Shown: positions 34,547-42,830 of the stretch, one piece after another
How positions within the stretch are numbered: the stretch's first letter is position 1
Layout: each line of letters starts with the position of its first letter
From: Ensifer sp. LC163
GTDB taxonomy: Bacteria > Pseudomonadota > Alphaproteobacteria > Rhizobiales > Rhizobiaceae
Direction of reading: 5' to 3'
DNA length: 64,000 nucleotides
Assembly (NCBI RefSeq): GCF_001695855.1
Contig: NZ_MBSS01000010.1
Coordinates: 62,001-126,000 of the forward strand
Made by a program: the position numbers and the translations under genes
Notes under the pieces: generated by a model
What the model was told of the DNA's origin: nothing
What the model saw: only the letters and a program-made list of their open reading frames with translations
Database searches by the model: none

Positions 34547-34834
34547 ATGAACCGGAATACTACGATTGGTCTAGTCGCCGCCGTTGTGATCATCATCTTG
34601 GCTGTGATGTTCCTAATGCCAGGGACGAACGACACAGCGACAGAAACGGCAACGCCGCCGGCAACCACTACGGAGCCGACTACGACTCCGTCTACGACGA
34701 CGCAGCCGTCGACAACTACTCCGTCCACTACGGAGCCGACTACGACCGCACCATCGACCACCACACCATCAACGACTCCGTCCACTACCGAGCCATCGAC
34801 AACGACGCCGTCGACGACAACACCGGCGCAATAA
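34547..34834 (+). CDS. Membrane-anchored Thr/Pro/Ser-rich protein
   Basis: 95 residues from ATG 34547 behind GGAGGAG. One membrane helix (TTIGLVAAVVIIILAVMFLM) is followed by about 65 residues made of short repeats such as TTTPSTTEP, consisting almost only of Thr, Pro, Ser, Ala and Glu, with no cysteine. The tail is predicted to lie in the periplasm as an extended, possibly modified stalk. The repetitive DNA is prone to length change. Similar short proteins occur in rhizobia; function unknown. Confidence 0.75.
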   Translation: MNRNTTIGLVAAVVIIILAVMFLMPGTNDTATETATPPATTTEPTTTPSTTTQPSTTTPSTTEPTTTAPSTTTPSTTPSTTEPSTTTPSTTTPAQ

Positions 34835-35005
34835 CGAAGGCAGCCGCTCGATCCTGTAAAAAGGAGAGCGGCCGCACAATTGCCATGTCGCGAGACAAGG
34901 CGCGCCACGACAATCGGAATAACCCAAAGTGGCTATGTCTTAGTTTATTTTCCGCTACTTTAGACTTTAGTAGGATGACAGAATGTAAATCGTAGGGAGG
35001 TACAC

Positions 35006-35194
35006 ATGGAGCGCGTAGAAACCGAGAAACTCGCTGCTGAGGCAGCAACCAAAGTCTGGTCAGTGACCGATTTCTGCAAACGACACCGCCTCTGCTACGA
35101 GGAGGAGAAGAGACTTAGGTACCTATTTGGTCACTTCGCAACTGCCCGCGAGCTACTACACAACGCACAGCGCACGCCGAAGTGGCGGACCTGA
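35006..35194 (+). CDS. Small conserved rhizobial protein, 62 residues
   Basis: ATG 35006 follows a strong GGGAGG ribosome site 7 bases away. MERVETEKLAAEAATKVWSVTDFCKRHRLCYEEEKRLRYLFGHFATARELLHNAQR is helical and charged. The segment VTDFCKRHRLCYEEEKRL resembles a small helix-turn-helix or effector-binding motif. I recognise the type as a recurrent rhizobial hypothetical protein. No partner gene is evident. Confidence 0.65.
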   Translation: MERVETEKLAAEAATKVWSVTDFCKRHRLCYEEEKRLRYLFGHFATARELLHNAQRTPKWRT

Positions 35195-35230
35195 GCAGAT
35201 GTCGAAGCAGGAAGCGGTACTGGTGGAGCT

Positions 35231-35314
35231 TTAGTCTGCCCTGATGAACAGAGCGCCTACCAGGCCGATCACGACAACACACTGTAGAATGAACATCGGC
35301 CATTCTTCTGACAT
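35231..35314 (-). CDS. 27-residue membrane peptide
   Basis: MSEEWPMFILQCVVVIGLVGALFIRAD: a single hydrophobic helix flanked by an acidic N-terminus and an Arg-Ala-Asp end. AGGAGG lies 8 bases before the ATG at 35314, which supports translation although the frame is very short. The ribosome site is the 3' arm of a hairpin. Confidence 0.55.
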   Translation of the reverse strand: MSEEWPMFILQCVVVIGLVGALFIRAD

Positions 35315-35320
35315 CTCGGC

Positions 35321-35339
35321 ATCCTCCTGCAAGGAGGAT
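35321..35339 (-). promoter_or_regulatory. Hairpin sequestering a ribosome-binding site
   Basis: On the minus strand ATCCTCC pairs with GGAGGAT (7 bp, 5-base loop), and the latter is the ribosome site of the 27-residue peptide gene. This could repress its translation until the stem melts. Confidence 0.5.
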
Positions 35340-35441
35340 TTATGCCGATTGCGGCAGACGTAAAGGGTTGGAGCAATCCCGGCGACCTACGACGCGCGGG
35401 GTCGGTGCATTGACGTGCTGGCGTGCTGCGCTCGCTTCCCG

Positions 35442-35774
35442 CTAGAAATCGAAGTAGATGGTGACGCCCGACCGCCGGTGGTAACGGTAATGGTCACGAT
35501 AGCCGTAGTGCCTGTCACGATAGCCGTAGTACCCGTATTGGCGCGGGTAGCACCTGCCGTAGTAACCGCATGAACGCCAAGCGTGCCGCCTATCCCAGCG
35601 GCGATCCCACCGACGATCCGCGCGCCATTGACGATGACGCCAGTGGTTGACCTGTTCGACAGCGCTTGTCTGCACTTCTACGGGTTTTGGCACGAAAATC
35701 GGAGCGGCGCTTAGCGGTAAGGCGAACGACGCAGCTAAGCCGATCGCTGCGAGGGCGGATAAGAGCTTTTTCAT
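35442..35774 (-). CDS. Secreted Arg/Tyr/Trp-rich small protein
   Basis: 110 residues. A signal peptide (MKKLLSALAAIGLAASFALPLSAA) is followed by NHWRHRQWRADRRWDRRWDRRHAWR and then GYYGRCYPRQYGYYGYRDRHYGYRDHYRYHRR, ending with the beta strand SGVTIYFDF. It resembles the many BA14K-like and RcnB-like basic envelope proteins of Rhizobiales. Strong AGGAGGAG ribosome site. The tandem RDRHYGYRD-type repeats are visible as direct repeats in the DNA. Confidence 0.75.
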   Translation of the reverse strand: MKKLLSALAAIGLAASFALPLSAAPIFVPKPVEVQTSAVEQVNHWRHRQWRADRRWDRRWDRRHAWRSCGYYGRCYPRQYGYYGYRDRHYGYRDHYRYHRRSGVTIYFDF

Positions 35775-35934
35775 AGCAAACTCCTCCTAACTGCTATCAC
35801 ATTGAGCTAATCAGCCTGAACCGCCGATGAACGGAAGCCCGTGCTACGATCATATGGGGGAGAAGCTGCATAATTGTGGCCGCATGCGTCAAAAGCGCCC
35901 CGTGCACGTAAGGAGCTCGGGGCTTGGCGCCAGA

Positions 35935-36115
35935 GGAGGCCGTCGCCGCCGCAATTGATCTTTATGGTCCACAGGCCGCGACGGCCGCCGCTTATTGCGC
36001 ACTGGATGCCTGGCCTGAGGCGCGTAGGAAGGGTTGGCAAAGCACTCCAAAAATACGCACGGTCAATGCGATGGAAGGTAGAGCGCGTAGCCTACAGAGC
36101 GAACGGTTCGAATGA
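35935..36115 (+). pseudogene. Truncated second copy of the small rhizobial gene
   Basis: Bases 35935-36028 repeat 33808-33901 with only a few changes, giving EEAVAAAIDLYGPQAATAAAYCALDAWPEAR. The sequence then departs into unrelated residues and runs into the 3' end of the RR2 gene. The 5' part of the gene is also missing. It looks like a recombination scar. Confidence 0.65.
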
Positions 36116-36758
36116 CGTCAGCCCCCTCCCGCTTCATTGCGCGCCTTATATGTCCAATGTGAATATCAACGGTTCGTGGCTCGACCTCTGCTTCGGGCGG
36201 CCAAGCCGCAGCAATTAGATCATCGCGCGTGTGGACAACGTCGGGGGCCCGCATCAAGCACATCAACAACCGAAACTGAAGCGCCGACAGAACGACCGAA
36301 TGGCCATTTCGCTCGACGCGAAGCCGATTGAGGTTCATTTCGATGTCGGCGTAGCGCAGTATCGCTGCCGATTTCGTGCTGGCTTGCGCCGCCACATCGG
36401 CGCGCAAGCCGCGCAGAAAAGCAAGCAGCCGCTCCGGATTGAACGGACGGTCTATGATGCAGTCCACGGTTGATGGGACAAGCGGACGACCGTGGTCGCC
36501 GTTCGCCGTATTCACGAGAGCCGCAATCTTTGTCTCAGACTTTGTGGCGGCCTTGATATGGGCGCAAACGGCCGATGCATTCATTTCGGGATCAGAGCAG
36601 TCGACCACGATCGCCAATGGCGGGGCTTGATGAACACGGTCCAGAAGCTCTCCCAAACGGTTGCTGTTTTCAGCCGAAAAACCATCGAGCGTGAGGATGT
36701 GTTTAAGAAGCAGATAAAGCTCCGCGTCTTCGGTCTGGATCAGTATTCGTCCGTTCAT
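36063..36758 (-). CDS. Orphan OmpR-type response regulator with atypical receiver (RR2)
   Basis: 231 residues from ATG 36758 (MNGRILIQTEDAELYLLLKHIL), chosen by its AAAGGA site; the longer open frame upstream overlaps the SDR gene. Like RR1 it lacks the usual acidic pair position, keeps an Asp in IVVDCSD, and has R for the conserved K (IIDRPFNPERL). The winged helix has VLSALQFRLLMCLMRAPDVVHTRDDLIAAAW and RTVDIHIGHIRRAMK. It follows the SDR gene by 34 bases and may be co-transcribed with the aminotransferase operon. Confidence 0.85.
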   Translation of the reverse strand: MNGRILIQTEDAELYLLLKHILTLDGFSAENSNRLGELLDRVHQAPPLAIVVDCSDPEMNASAVCAHIKAATKSETKIAALVNTANGDHGRPLVPSTVDCIIDRPFNPERLLAFLRGLRADVAAQASTKSAAILRYADIEMNLNRLRVERNGHSVVLSALQFRLLMCLMRAPDVVHTRDDLIAAAWPPEAEVEPRTVDIHIGHIRRAMKREGADVIRTVRSVGYALYLPSH

Positions 36759-36792
36759 CTGTCGTCCTTTGCGCAAAACGCCGATTACAACC

Positions 36793-37569
36793 TCACGCTG
36801 GCGCGTATTCACCGCCATTGACATCCAAGATTGCCCCGTTGACGAAGGCCGCATCATCGCAGGTGAGAAAACCGATGGCCGCGGCGACTTCGTTGGGGTC
36901 GCCCATTCGGCCAGCGGGAATGCGAGCGAGAGCCGCCTGATTGGTTTGGTTGCTGATCGCACCAGCCATTGCGGTCGCAATTCTGCCCGGAGCAACGACA
37001 TTGGCTGTGATACCGTGGGCGGCGTAGGGCCAGACAAGCGAACGCGCGAGACCGGCTATCGCTGCTTTAGAGGCGACGTAAGCGCTACCGGCGATGCGTG
37101 GAAGTGATCGCCCGGCGACCGAGCCGACGAAGACGATACGTCCGAAGCCATGTCGGACCATACCTGGCAACACCGCCTGGCAGCACAGCATCGCACCGGT
37201 TAGGTTGATCGAAAGAACAGAGTTCCACTCGTCGAGCGAGACCTCGCCGAAGGGCGTCGGACAGTCGACACCCTTTGGCGAGACGCCGGCGTTGCAAACG
37301 AGAACAGCAACACTTCCCCAGCTTTGCTCGAGCTCTCGAAAGAATGTGGTGATCTGACGTGGCTGCCCGAGATCGACCGTGCGCGCGAACAGGCGTTCAG
37401 CACCAAATTCGCGGGCAAGATCGTCCTTGGCGTTTTCCACATGGCCTTCGTTTTGACCGAAGATCGCAACCCGGTACCCGCGTTGGAGAAGATATCGGGC
37501 TGTTGCCAGCCCAATACCTGTCGTGCCGCCCGTGACCACGGCGATCCTAGCCGTCGGGCCATTTGTCAT
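36793..37569 (-). CDS. Short-chain dehydrogenase/reductase (FabG-like)
   Basis: 258 residues, classical SDR length. It has the cofactor motif TGGTTGIG, the NAGVS strand motif, and the catalytic Ser with YVASK (Tyr-Lys), followed by NVVAPGRIATAM. The C-terminus FLTCDDAAFVNGAILDVNGG is typical of FabG-like reductases. It uses NAD(P)H to interconvert a ketone and an alcohol. It overlaps the ThDP-enzyme gene by 4 bases, so the two probably act in one pathway on a shared intermediate. Confidence 0.9.
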   Translation of the reverse strand: MTNGPTARIAVVTGGTTGIGLATARYLLQRGYRVAIFGQNEGHVENAKDDLAREFGAERLFARTVDLGQPRQITTFFRELEQSWGSVAVLVCNAGVSPKGVDCPTPFGEVSLDEWNSVLSINLTGAMLCCQAVLPGMVRHGFGRIVFVGSVAGRSLPRIAGSAYVASKAAIAGLARSLVWPYAAHGITANVVAPGRIATAMAGAISNQTNQAALARIPAGRMGDPNEVAAAIGFLTCDDAAFVNGAILDVNGGEYAPA

Positions 37570-39275
37570 GCTGCCGCATCCATGTTCGCAAAGAGAGAAA
37601 GGGGAGGATGTGCTTCCGGGTCCGTCATGACCTCAATCAGCATTGGTCCCTTAGCATTGATGCTGCTTTTAAGCAGATCGGCCAGATCACCGGGATCCTC
37701 AACGCGGACCGCGGGGCAGCCGCAAGCCTTGGCGATTTGCACATGGTCGACGTCGGCGAAATGGCATGCCGTCGTGTAGCTACCGAACTTCACGGTCTCC
37801 GCATCCCGTTGGAAACCAAGGATGCCGTTGTTCAAAACGATGGTGATGACAGGAAGCTGCATGCGCACCATGGTTTCGAGCTCGGCCCAACTATGGGCGA
37901 AGCCACCATCGCCAACGAGAGTAATGACCGGGCTTTGCGGACGGGCAGCCTTGGCGCCGATCGCGAGCGGCACCCCCCAACCAAGTCCTGCGAGACCGCG
38001 AGGCGTGATAAAGCGCATGATGCCTGGTGCACGCAATTGCCCGACAACCCACATCGAGGAGTAGGAGGCATCGGCGACGACGATCATGTCAGCGGTCAGT
38101 AAGGGCTGAAGCTCCGCCATCACCCTTTCCGGACGGATGGGCCCGGAAGTCGCAGTCGCAACATCTAAGCGATCACGTTCGAACGCGGTCCAGAAGCCTG
38201 CTATGCGCTCCTCCAGTCGCACACGATGACTGTGGCGACACGTCAGGTCGACGCGAGCAAGTGCTTCGCGAAGGGCCGAGAGCGTTTGCGCCGCGTCGCC
38301 AACGAGGCGGATCGCCTCGTAATTCCGTCCGATCTCTGTCGGATCGACATCGATATGCACGACTGTCGCAGAGGTTGGAATCTGGCGCCAGTTGTCCGTT
38401 CCGTTCTGATTGGTTCGCGTCCCGACGAGGATGACCAGATCAGCTTCTTCAATCAAAGTCAGCGAGTGACGTCCGAGCGAGCGTGGCCCGGTCAATGATC
38501 CAAGGACACCGGCAGACAATGGATGAAACTCGTCGACCACCCCCTTGCCCATATTGGTTGTTATCACGGGTAGGCTTGCCTCGTGCTGCAAGGCTGTCAG
38601 CTCTTCTGCGGCGTCTGCGCCATGCACGCCGCCACCTGCAACGATGATAGGCGCCTGCGCCGATGCAATACGTCGTGCCACCTCATTGAGGGCCTCTTCA
38701 GAGGGACGCGTGCGATCAAGTGGCCAGTGCCCGAGGCATTTTGATCTCGGAAGGGCGGCCGGCTTAGCCGGCGCGCGTAACAGATCGGCAGGCAGGAGCA
38801 AGACCGCAGGCCCCGGGCGACCGGACGCAGCGGCGGTAAAGGCGGCGTCGACATAGTCGTCAATCCGGTCTGGGACATGAACGCGCCGGACCCATTTGGC
38901 GCAAGATTGAAAGAGTGCGATCTGGTCGAGATCCTGGAATGCATTTCTGTCCGTCTGGTCGCGCTCAACATCCTGAACGAGCGCAACGATCGGAACACTT
39001 GCCTTTAAGGCTTCCGCGAGAGGCGGGACAAGAAGTGTCGCCGCAGGACCGTTCTGGGCGGCAACGACAGCGACTTTGCCTGATATGCGCGCATATCCGT
39101 CGGCCATCGCCCCGCCCATGTTTTCCTGCCTATAGGCGATCTGTTTGATGCCGGCCGCCTCCGCCGCGAGAATAACTGCCGAGGGAAGGCTCTGGGCGAA
39201 GATGACTTCTACCTGGTGGCGGCAGAGGATGCGGGCAATGCGCTCGGCGACAGTTTCAGTTGCGGCATTGGTCAT
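37566..39275 (-). CDS. Thiamine-diphosphate-dependent enzyme (acetolactate synthase-like)
   Basis: 569 residues with the three ThDP-enzyme domains. The catalytic Glu lies in AYRQENMGGAMADGYAR (Pyr domain). The central domain begins ASAQAPIIVAGGGVHG. The PP domain has GDGGFAHSWAELETMVRMQLPVITIVLNN, the Mg/ThDP-binding GDG...N motif. It could decarboxylate a 2-oxo acid or join two carbonyl units. There is no small regulatory subunit gene, so it is unlikely to be biosynthetic IlvB. It overlaps the aminotransferase stop by 1 base. Confidence 0.88.
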   Translation of the reverse strand: MTNAATETVAERIARILCRHQVEVIFAQSLPSAVILAAEAAGIKQIAYRQENMGGAMADGYARISGKVAVVAAQNGPAATLLVPPLAEALKASVPIVALVQDVERDQTDRNAFQDLDQIALFQSCAKWVRRVHVPDRIDDYVDAAFTAAASGRPGPAVLLLPADLLRAPAKPAALPRSKCLGHWPLDRTRPSEEALNEVARRIASAQAPIIVAGGGVHGADAAEELTALQHEASLPVITTNMGKGVVDEFHPLSAGVLGSLTGPRSLGRHSLTLIEEADLVILVGTRTNQNGTDNWRQIPTSATVVHIDVDPTEIGRNYEAIRLVGDAAQTLSALREALARVDLTCRHSHRVRLEERIAGFWTAFERDRLDVATATSGPIRPERVMAELQPLLTADMIVVADASYSSMWVVGQLRAPGIMRFITPRGLAGLGWGVPLAIGAKAARPQSPVITLVGDGGFAHSWAELETMVRMQLPVITIVLNNGILGFQRDAETVKFGSYTTACHFADVDHVQIAKACGCPAVRVEDPGDLADLLKSSINAKGPMLIEVMTDPEAHPPLSLFANMDAAA

Positions 39276-40630
39276 TATTGCGCCCTCTCGTTGGCGGCGT
39301 GAACATTCAGGAAATCATCGAAGGCAGCGAGCACGAGGTCGACGTCGCTGTTGGTCATTGGTGTCGAAAGGCTGGCTGCGGCGCCATGGGGAAGCAGGAT
39401 GCCGCTTTGAAGGAAATGCCGGGCAAGTCCCTTCATCACGAGCCCTTGCGCATCACTCAGCAAGGCTTCTCGAAACTCGGTTGGCGCATGGGGTTTGGGG
39501 TGTATGCGAAACAGGGAAGCTGCGCCGGTGACAGAGAACGGCGCACCGGTGCGGCTGATGCTGCTTCTGAGGCCGCCGCGCAGCCGTTCTCCAAGCGCCT
39601 CGAGGTGATTGAAGTTATCATGTGTCATTGCTTCCATGGCGACGCAACCGGCGACCATGGAGACGGGATTGGCGGAAAACGTGCCGCCCTGTAACAGCAG
39701 AGGCTTGTTCACCTCCGTACCGAAAACCCGCATGATCTCTTCACGTCCACCGATCGCGCCGATCGGGAACCCACCGCCAATGATTTTGCCGGCCGTGACG
39801 AGATCGGGGGTGAGCCCGTATCGCGGCGAGGCTCCTGCGTAGCCCTGCCTGAGATTGAGAACCTCATCGGCGATGATGAGGATGCCATGCTTGCGTGCGG
39901 CTGAACTAAGGGCCTCGATGAAGGTGGCAGTGGGATGAATAAGACCGGCGCGGCTGGGCATCGGATCGATCAACACGCAGGCGACACGGTCACGCAAGGC
40001 GTGTAGGCGTCGTTCAAGTCCGTCTACGTCGTTAAAGCGGATGAGATGGACGTCATCGGCGACACTTACAGGAGTGCCATGATAGGCAGGTATTGCCCGT
40101 GGGATCGCTGCCCGGTCGTCTGGGTTTGAGGCCCCCGCCTGCCCGGCCTCGGCCCAGTCGTAAGCGCCGTGATAGGCCCCTTCGACCCTGACAATTCCAG
40201 GCCGGCCCGTGAATGCGCGGGCGGCTTTGATTGCGAACATCACCGCTTCGGTGCCGCTATTGACGAATCGCACTTGTTCGATGGCCGGGATACGGTCGAC
40301 AAGCAACTCTGCAAGCCCGATCTCGTGTTGGGTCGGGTTGGCAAAGCACGTTCCCGTCCGCATAAGATCGCTTGCAGCCTGACGGACCGGCTCGAAGCCG
40401 TGTCCGTGAATAAGGGTCGTAAAATTGTTGTTGAGGTCGAGCAGGCGATTGCCATCGACGTCAACCAGATAGGCGCCCTCCCCGTACGCGACATAAAACG
40501 GGATTGGATCTTTCTCTACCGTGGCGCGGGTCACACCACCGGGAAAAACCGGCACTGCGCGTCGGAATAGACGTGTCGATTTGGTCCGTGCAGGCGAGGC
40601 CTGCGCGGCATGAATTCCTTGAACTGGCAT
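39275..40630 (-). CDS. Class III aminotransferase (GSA-aminomutase-like)
   Basis: 451 residues from ATG 40630; a TTG 23 codons upstream would run into the operator palindrome. RRAVPVFPGGVTRATVEKDPIPFYVAYGEGAYLVDVDGN, RFVNSGTEAVMFAIKAARAFTGR and the lysine in VTAGKIIGGGFPIGAIGGRE match the glutamate-1-semialdehyde aminomutase/class III aminotransferase group. No haem genes are near, so it is more likely a catabolic aminotransferase for an amine or a beta/omega-amino acid supplied by the adjacent transporter. First structural gene of the minus-strand operon. Confidence 0.88.
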   Translation of the reverse strand: MPVQGIHAAQASPARTKSTRLFRRAVPVFPGGVTRATVEKDPIPFYVAYGEGAYLVDVDGNRLLDLNNNFTTLIHGHGFEPVRQAASDLMRTGTCFANPTQHEIGLAELLVDRIPAIEQVRFVNSGTEAVMFAIKAARAFTGRPGIVRVEGAYHGAYDWAEAGQAGASNPDDRAAIPRAIPAYHGTPVSVADDVHLIRFNDVDGLERRLHALRDRVACVLIDPMPSRAGLIHPTATFIEALSSAARKHGILIIADEVLNLRQGYAGASPRYGLTPDLVTAGKIIGGGFPIGAIGGREEIMRVFGTEVNKPLLLQGGTFSANPVSMVAGCVAMEAMTHDNFNHLEALGERLRGGLRSSISRTGAPFSVTGAASLFRIHPKPHAPTEFREALLSDAQGLVMKGLARHFLQSGILLPHGAAASLSTPMTNSDVDLVLAAFDDFLNVHAANERAQ

Positions 40631-40685
40631 GGCTTGGGCTTTCTGAGCAACAATTTCGGCTCGTCGTTTTGTACGAGCTTTACAA

Positions 40686-40701
40686 TTTTGTTGCAACAAA
40701 A
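40686..40701. promoter_or_regulatory. Perfect 16-bp palindrome before the aminotransferase gene
   Basis: TTTTGTTGCAACAAAA is fully self-complementary and lies 56 bases upstream of the aminotransferase ATG and just beyond the gntR stop. A near copy stands in the gntR/ABC control region, so it is very probably the operator of the adjacent GntR regulator. Confidence 0.75.
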
Positions 40702-40733
40702 ATATCGGCCGTCAAGTCCACGCAACAAATTTT

Positions 40734-41432
40734 CTATTGCGCGGATGCAGTCGCCCTTTCGCGACAGGCCCGCCTCAGACGCCGATAGCCGTCACGAATA
40801 TCATTCTCCATTGCAGCCCGGACGCTAGCGCCATCGCGTTCTTCGAGCGCCTCCATCGCAACCTCATGGTTGTGAACACCAAACCGCTCCTTTGCAAATT
40901 CCGGATAAAGATCGTGCAAGGAGGGGCCGATCCGCAACCAAAGTGTTTCGATCATCGAAACGAGGTGCGGCAATTTTGCCAGCCGGAAGATCGCAAAATG
41001 GAACTCTTTGTTATGCCACAGGGCATCCGCGTATCGCCCAGCATCAAGAGCCGAATTAATTTGTTTTTGAAGAGATCTAAGGGCCTTCACGTCCTCGGGG
41101 ACAACATGCTCAGCGGCCTGCTGCGCAGCCAACCCCTCGAGCGCCAACCGAATAAGCGTGATCTCCTGCAGCGCTTTTGCATCAAGGATAGGCACGACGA
41201 CCGTCTTTGGGCCGGCATAGACAAGCGCGGCTTCACTTGCGAGCCGATTGATCGCGTCACGCGCAGGAGTGGTGCTCACATCCAATTCCTGGGCAACTGC
41301 CCTCACCGTCAACTTATGCCCCGGGCGGTAGACGCCACGGATGATCCGCTCCTTCATCTGGCGATACGCGGCATCACCAAGGTTTTCCGCCGCACGATCA
41401 ATATTGCCCAGCTCGCTCACATGGACCGCCAT
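40734..41432 (-). CDS. GntR family transcriptional regulator (FCD type)
   Basis: 232 residues. The N-terminal winged helix is YRQMKERIIRGVYRPGHKLTVRAVAQELDVSTTPARDAINRLASEAAL. The FCD ligand domain has LRLALEGLAAQQAAEHV, the metal/ligand histidines in DALWHNKEFHFAIFRLA and NHEVAMEAL. These regulators sense small organic acids or amino compounds. The gene lies between the aminotransferase operon and the divergent transporter, with palindromes on both sides, so it most likely controls both and itself. Confidence 0.92.
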   Translation of the reverse strand: MAVHVSELGNIDRAAENLGDAAYRQMKERIIRGVYRPGHKLTVRAVAQELDVSTTPARDAINRLASEAALVYAGPKTVVVPILDAKALQEITLIRLALEGLAAQQAAEHVVPEDVKALRSLQKQINSALDAGRYADALWHNKEFHFAIFRLAKLPHLVSMIETLWLRIGPSLHDLYPEFAKERFGVHNHEVAMEALEERDGASVRAAMENDIRDGYRRLRRACRERATASAQ

Positions 41433-41461
41433 TCAAACCCCTCACTCAGTTGACAATGCAA

Positions 41462-41481
41462 ATTTTTGATGCAACAAAAAT
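41462..41481. promoter_or_regulatory. GntR-type operator between gntR and the transporter operon
   Basis: ATTTTTGATGCAACAAAAAT is symmetric at 18 of 20 positions and matches the 40686 palindrome. A weaker third version, TTTTGTCGCATCAA, starts at 41505. All lie upstream of both gntR and the ABC genes. Confidence 0.7.
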
Positions 41482-41714
41482 GAAATATGAAAGTTCTGCA
41501 AAACTTTTGTCGCATCAACGAGTCCTAGCAGCTTTCTTGATTATCGTCACGGGTACCGCCTCCAAGGGTGATGCGGATTCTTTCTTCAGCATTGATTTGC
41601 CCCGACAGCGCCTGCGGGTCGCCCGATGGGATTGTCGGTACGGGGCCGTCTCGCGGCCCTTCAGAGGTTAGTCGCCACAGAGCGTCACCGGAACAGTTGA
41701 AAGGAAAGTCAGAA

Positions 41715-42830
41715 TTGATTGGTCAATATTTGTCTCTTATTGGGCTCGACAAGCATTTCGGCAGCGTGAGCGCCGTCACGAGCCTGTCACTTGAGATCGG
41801 TGCCGGTGAGTTTGTTTCGCTTGTCGGTCCTTCCGGTTCCGGCAAGACAACCGCGCTGAACATGATCGCGGGCTTTGAGGGACCGAGCGCCGGCAAGATC
41901 GTCATTGGCGGACGAGATGTAACGCATGTTGCTCCCAACCGTCGTGGCATCGGCATGGTGTTTCAAAAGTACGCTCTTTTTCCGCATCTGACGGTTCATC
42001 AGAACATCGCATTTCCGTTGCGCATGCGAGGTCGATCCAACAAGACGCGGATTGCCACGCGGGTCGAGGAGATGCTCGAACTCGTGCAGCTCTCAAGTTA
42101 TGGGGAGCGCTACCCCCAACAATTGTCCGGCGGCCAACAGCAGCGCGTTGCATTGGCGCGAGCGCTGGCATTCGAACCGCCTGTTCTGTTGATGGATGAA
42201 CCACTGGGCGCGCTGGACAAGAAGCTGCGAGAGGCGATGCAGTTCGAAATCAAGCGCCTGCAAGAGCGGCTGGGTGCGACCGTTGTCTATGTGACGCACG
42301 ATCAGGACGAGGCGCTGACGATGTCAGACCGCGTTGCGGTTATGGCCGGCGGCGAGTTGATGCAATTCGGCACTCCGACAGAACTCTACCGGCAACCGAA
42401 TTCGGCATTTGTGGCCGATTTTATCGGTCGCATGAACTTCATCGAAGGCAGTTGCATCGAGAACGCAGATGGCACGGCCGTGGTGCGTCTGTCAGACGAC
42501 ACTGTTCTTTCCATTCGTTCAAAAGGTCTGCGGGCGGTCGGCCCTTCGGCCGGCGAAACAATAAAGCTTGCGATACGCCCGGAGCGGGTTCGGGTTGCCA
42601 AGCGTGGTGAAGGTGGTGCGGGCTGCCTTGCGGCTGTTGTGGAGACCTGCGTCTTCGTGGGTTCCGTCCATATTGTCTTGGTACGGCTGGAAAGCCGCCC
42701 GGACGTTCTATTGCAGATACAGCTTCCGGCCGATGGAGGATTGCCTTTTCACGAGCGGGACCAGGTTGACCTTCTGCTCGATGATGGAGCCATTCACTTG
42801 TTTCCGGAAACGGAAAGGCATGCGGCATGA
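41715..42830 (+). CDS. Polyamine-type ABC transporter, ATP-binding protein
   Basis: 371 residues from a TTG at 41715, chosen because AAGGAAAG lies 6-7 bases upstream and the protein then begins at the usual place (IGQYLSLIGLDKHFG). It has Walker A GPSGSGKTT, signature LSGGQQQR, Walker B LLMDEPLGALD and the H-loop YVTHDQDEA. A TOBE domain closes the protein. It is of the PotA/FbpC type and drives import by the two permeases downstream. The 3' end overlaps the first permease gene by 4 bases. Confidence 0.9.
   Translation: MIGQYLSLIGLDKHFGSVSAVTSLSLEIGAGEFVSLVGPSGSGKTTALNMIAGFEGPSAGKIVIGGRDVTHVAPNRRGIGMVFQKYALFPHLTVHQNIAFPLRMRGRSNKTRIATRVEEMLELVQLSSYGERYPQQLSGGQQQRVALARALAFEPPVLLMDEPLGALDKKLREAMQFEIKRLQERLGATVVYVTHDQDEALTMSDRVAVMAGGELMQFGTPTELYRQPNSAFVADFIGRMNFIEGSCIENADGTAVVRLSDDTVLSIRSKGLRAVGPSAGETIKLAIRPERVRVAKRGEGGAGCLAAVVETCVFVGSVHIVLVRLESRPDVLLQIQLPADGGLPFHERDQVDLLLDDGAIHLFPETERHAA

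Noticed and set aside
34640-34830. CRISPR-like short repeats
   Set aside because: The repeats are in-frame Thr/Pro/Ser codons of one protein, without regular spacers.
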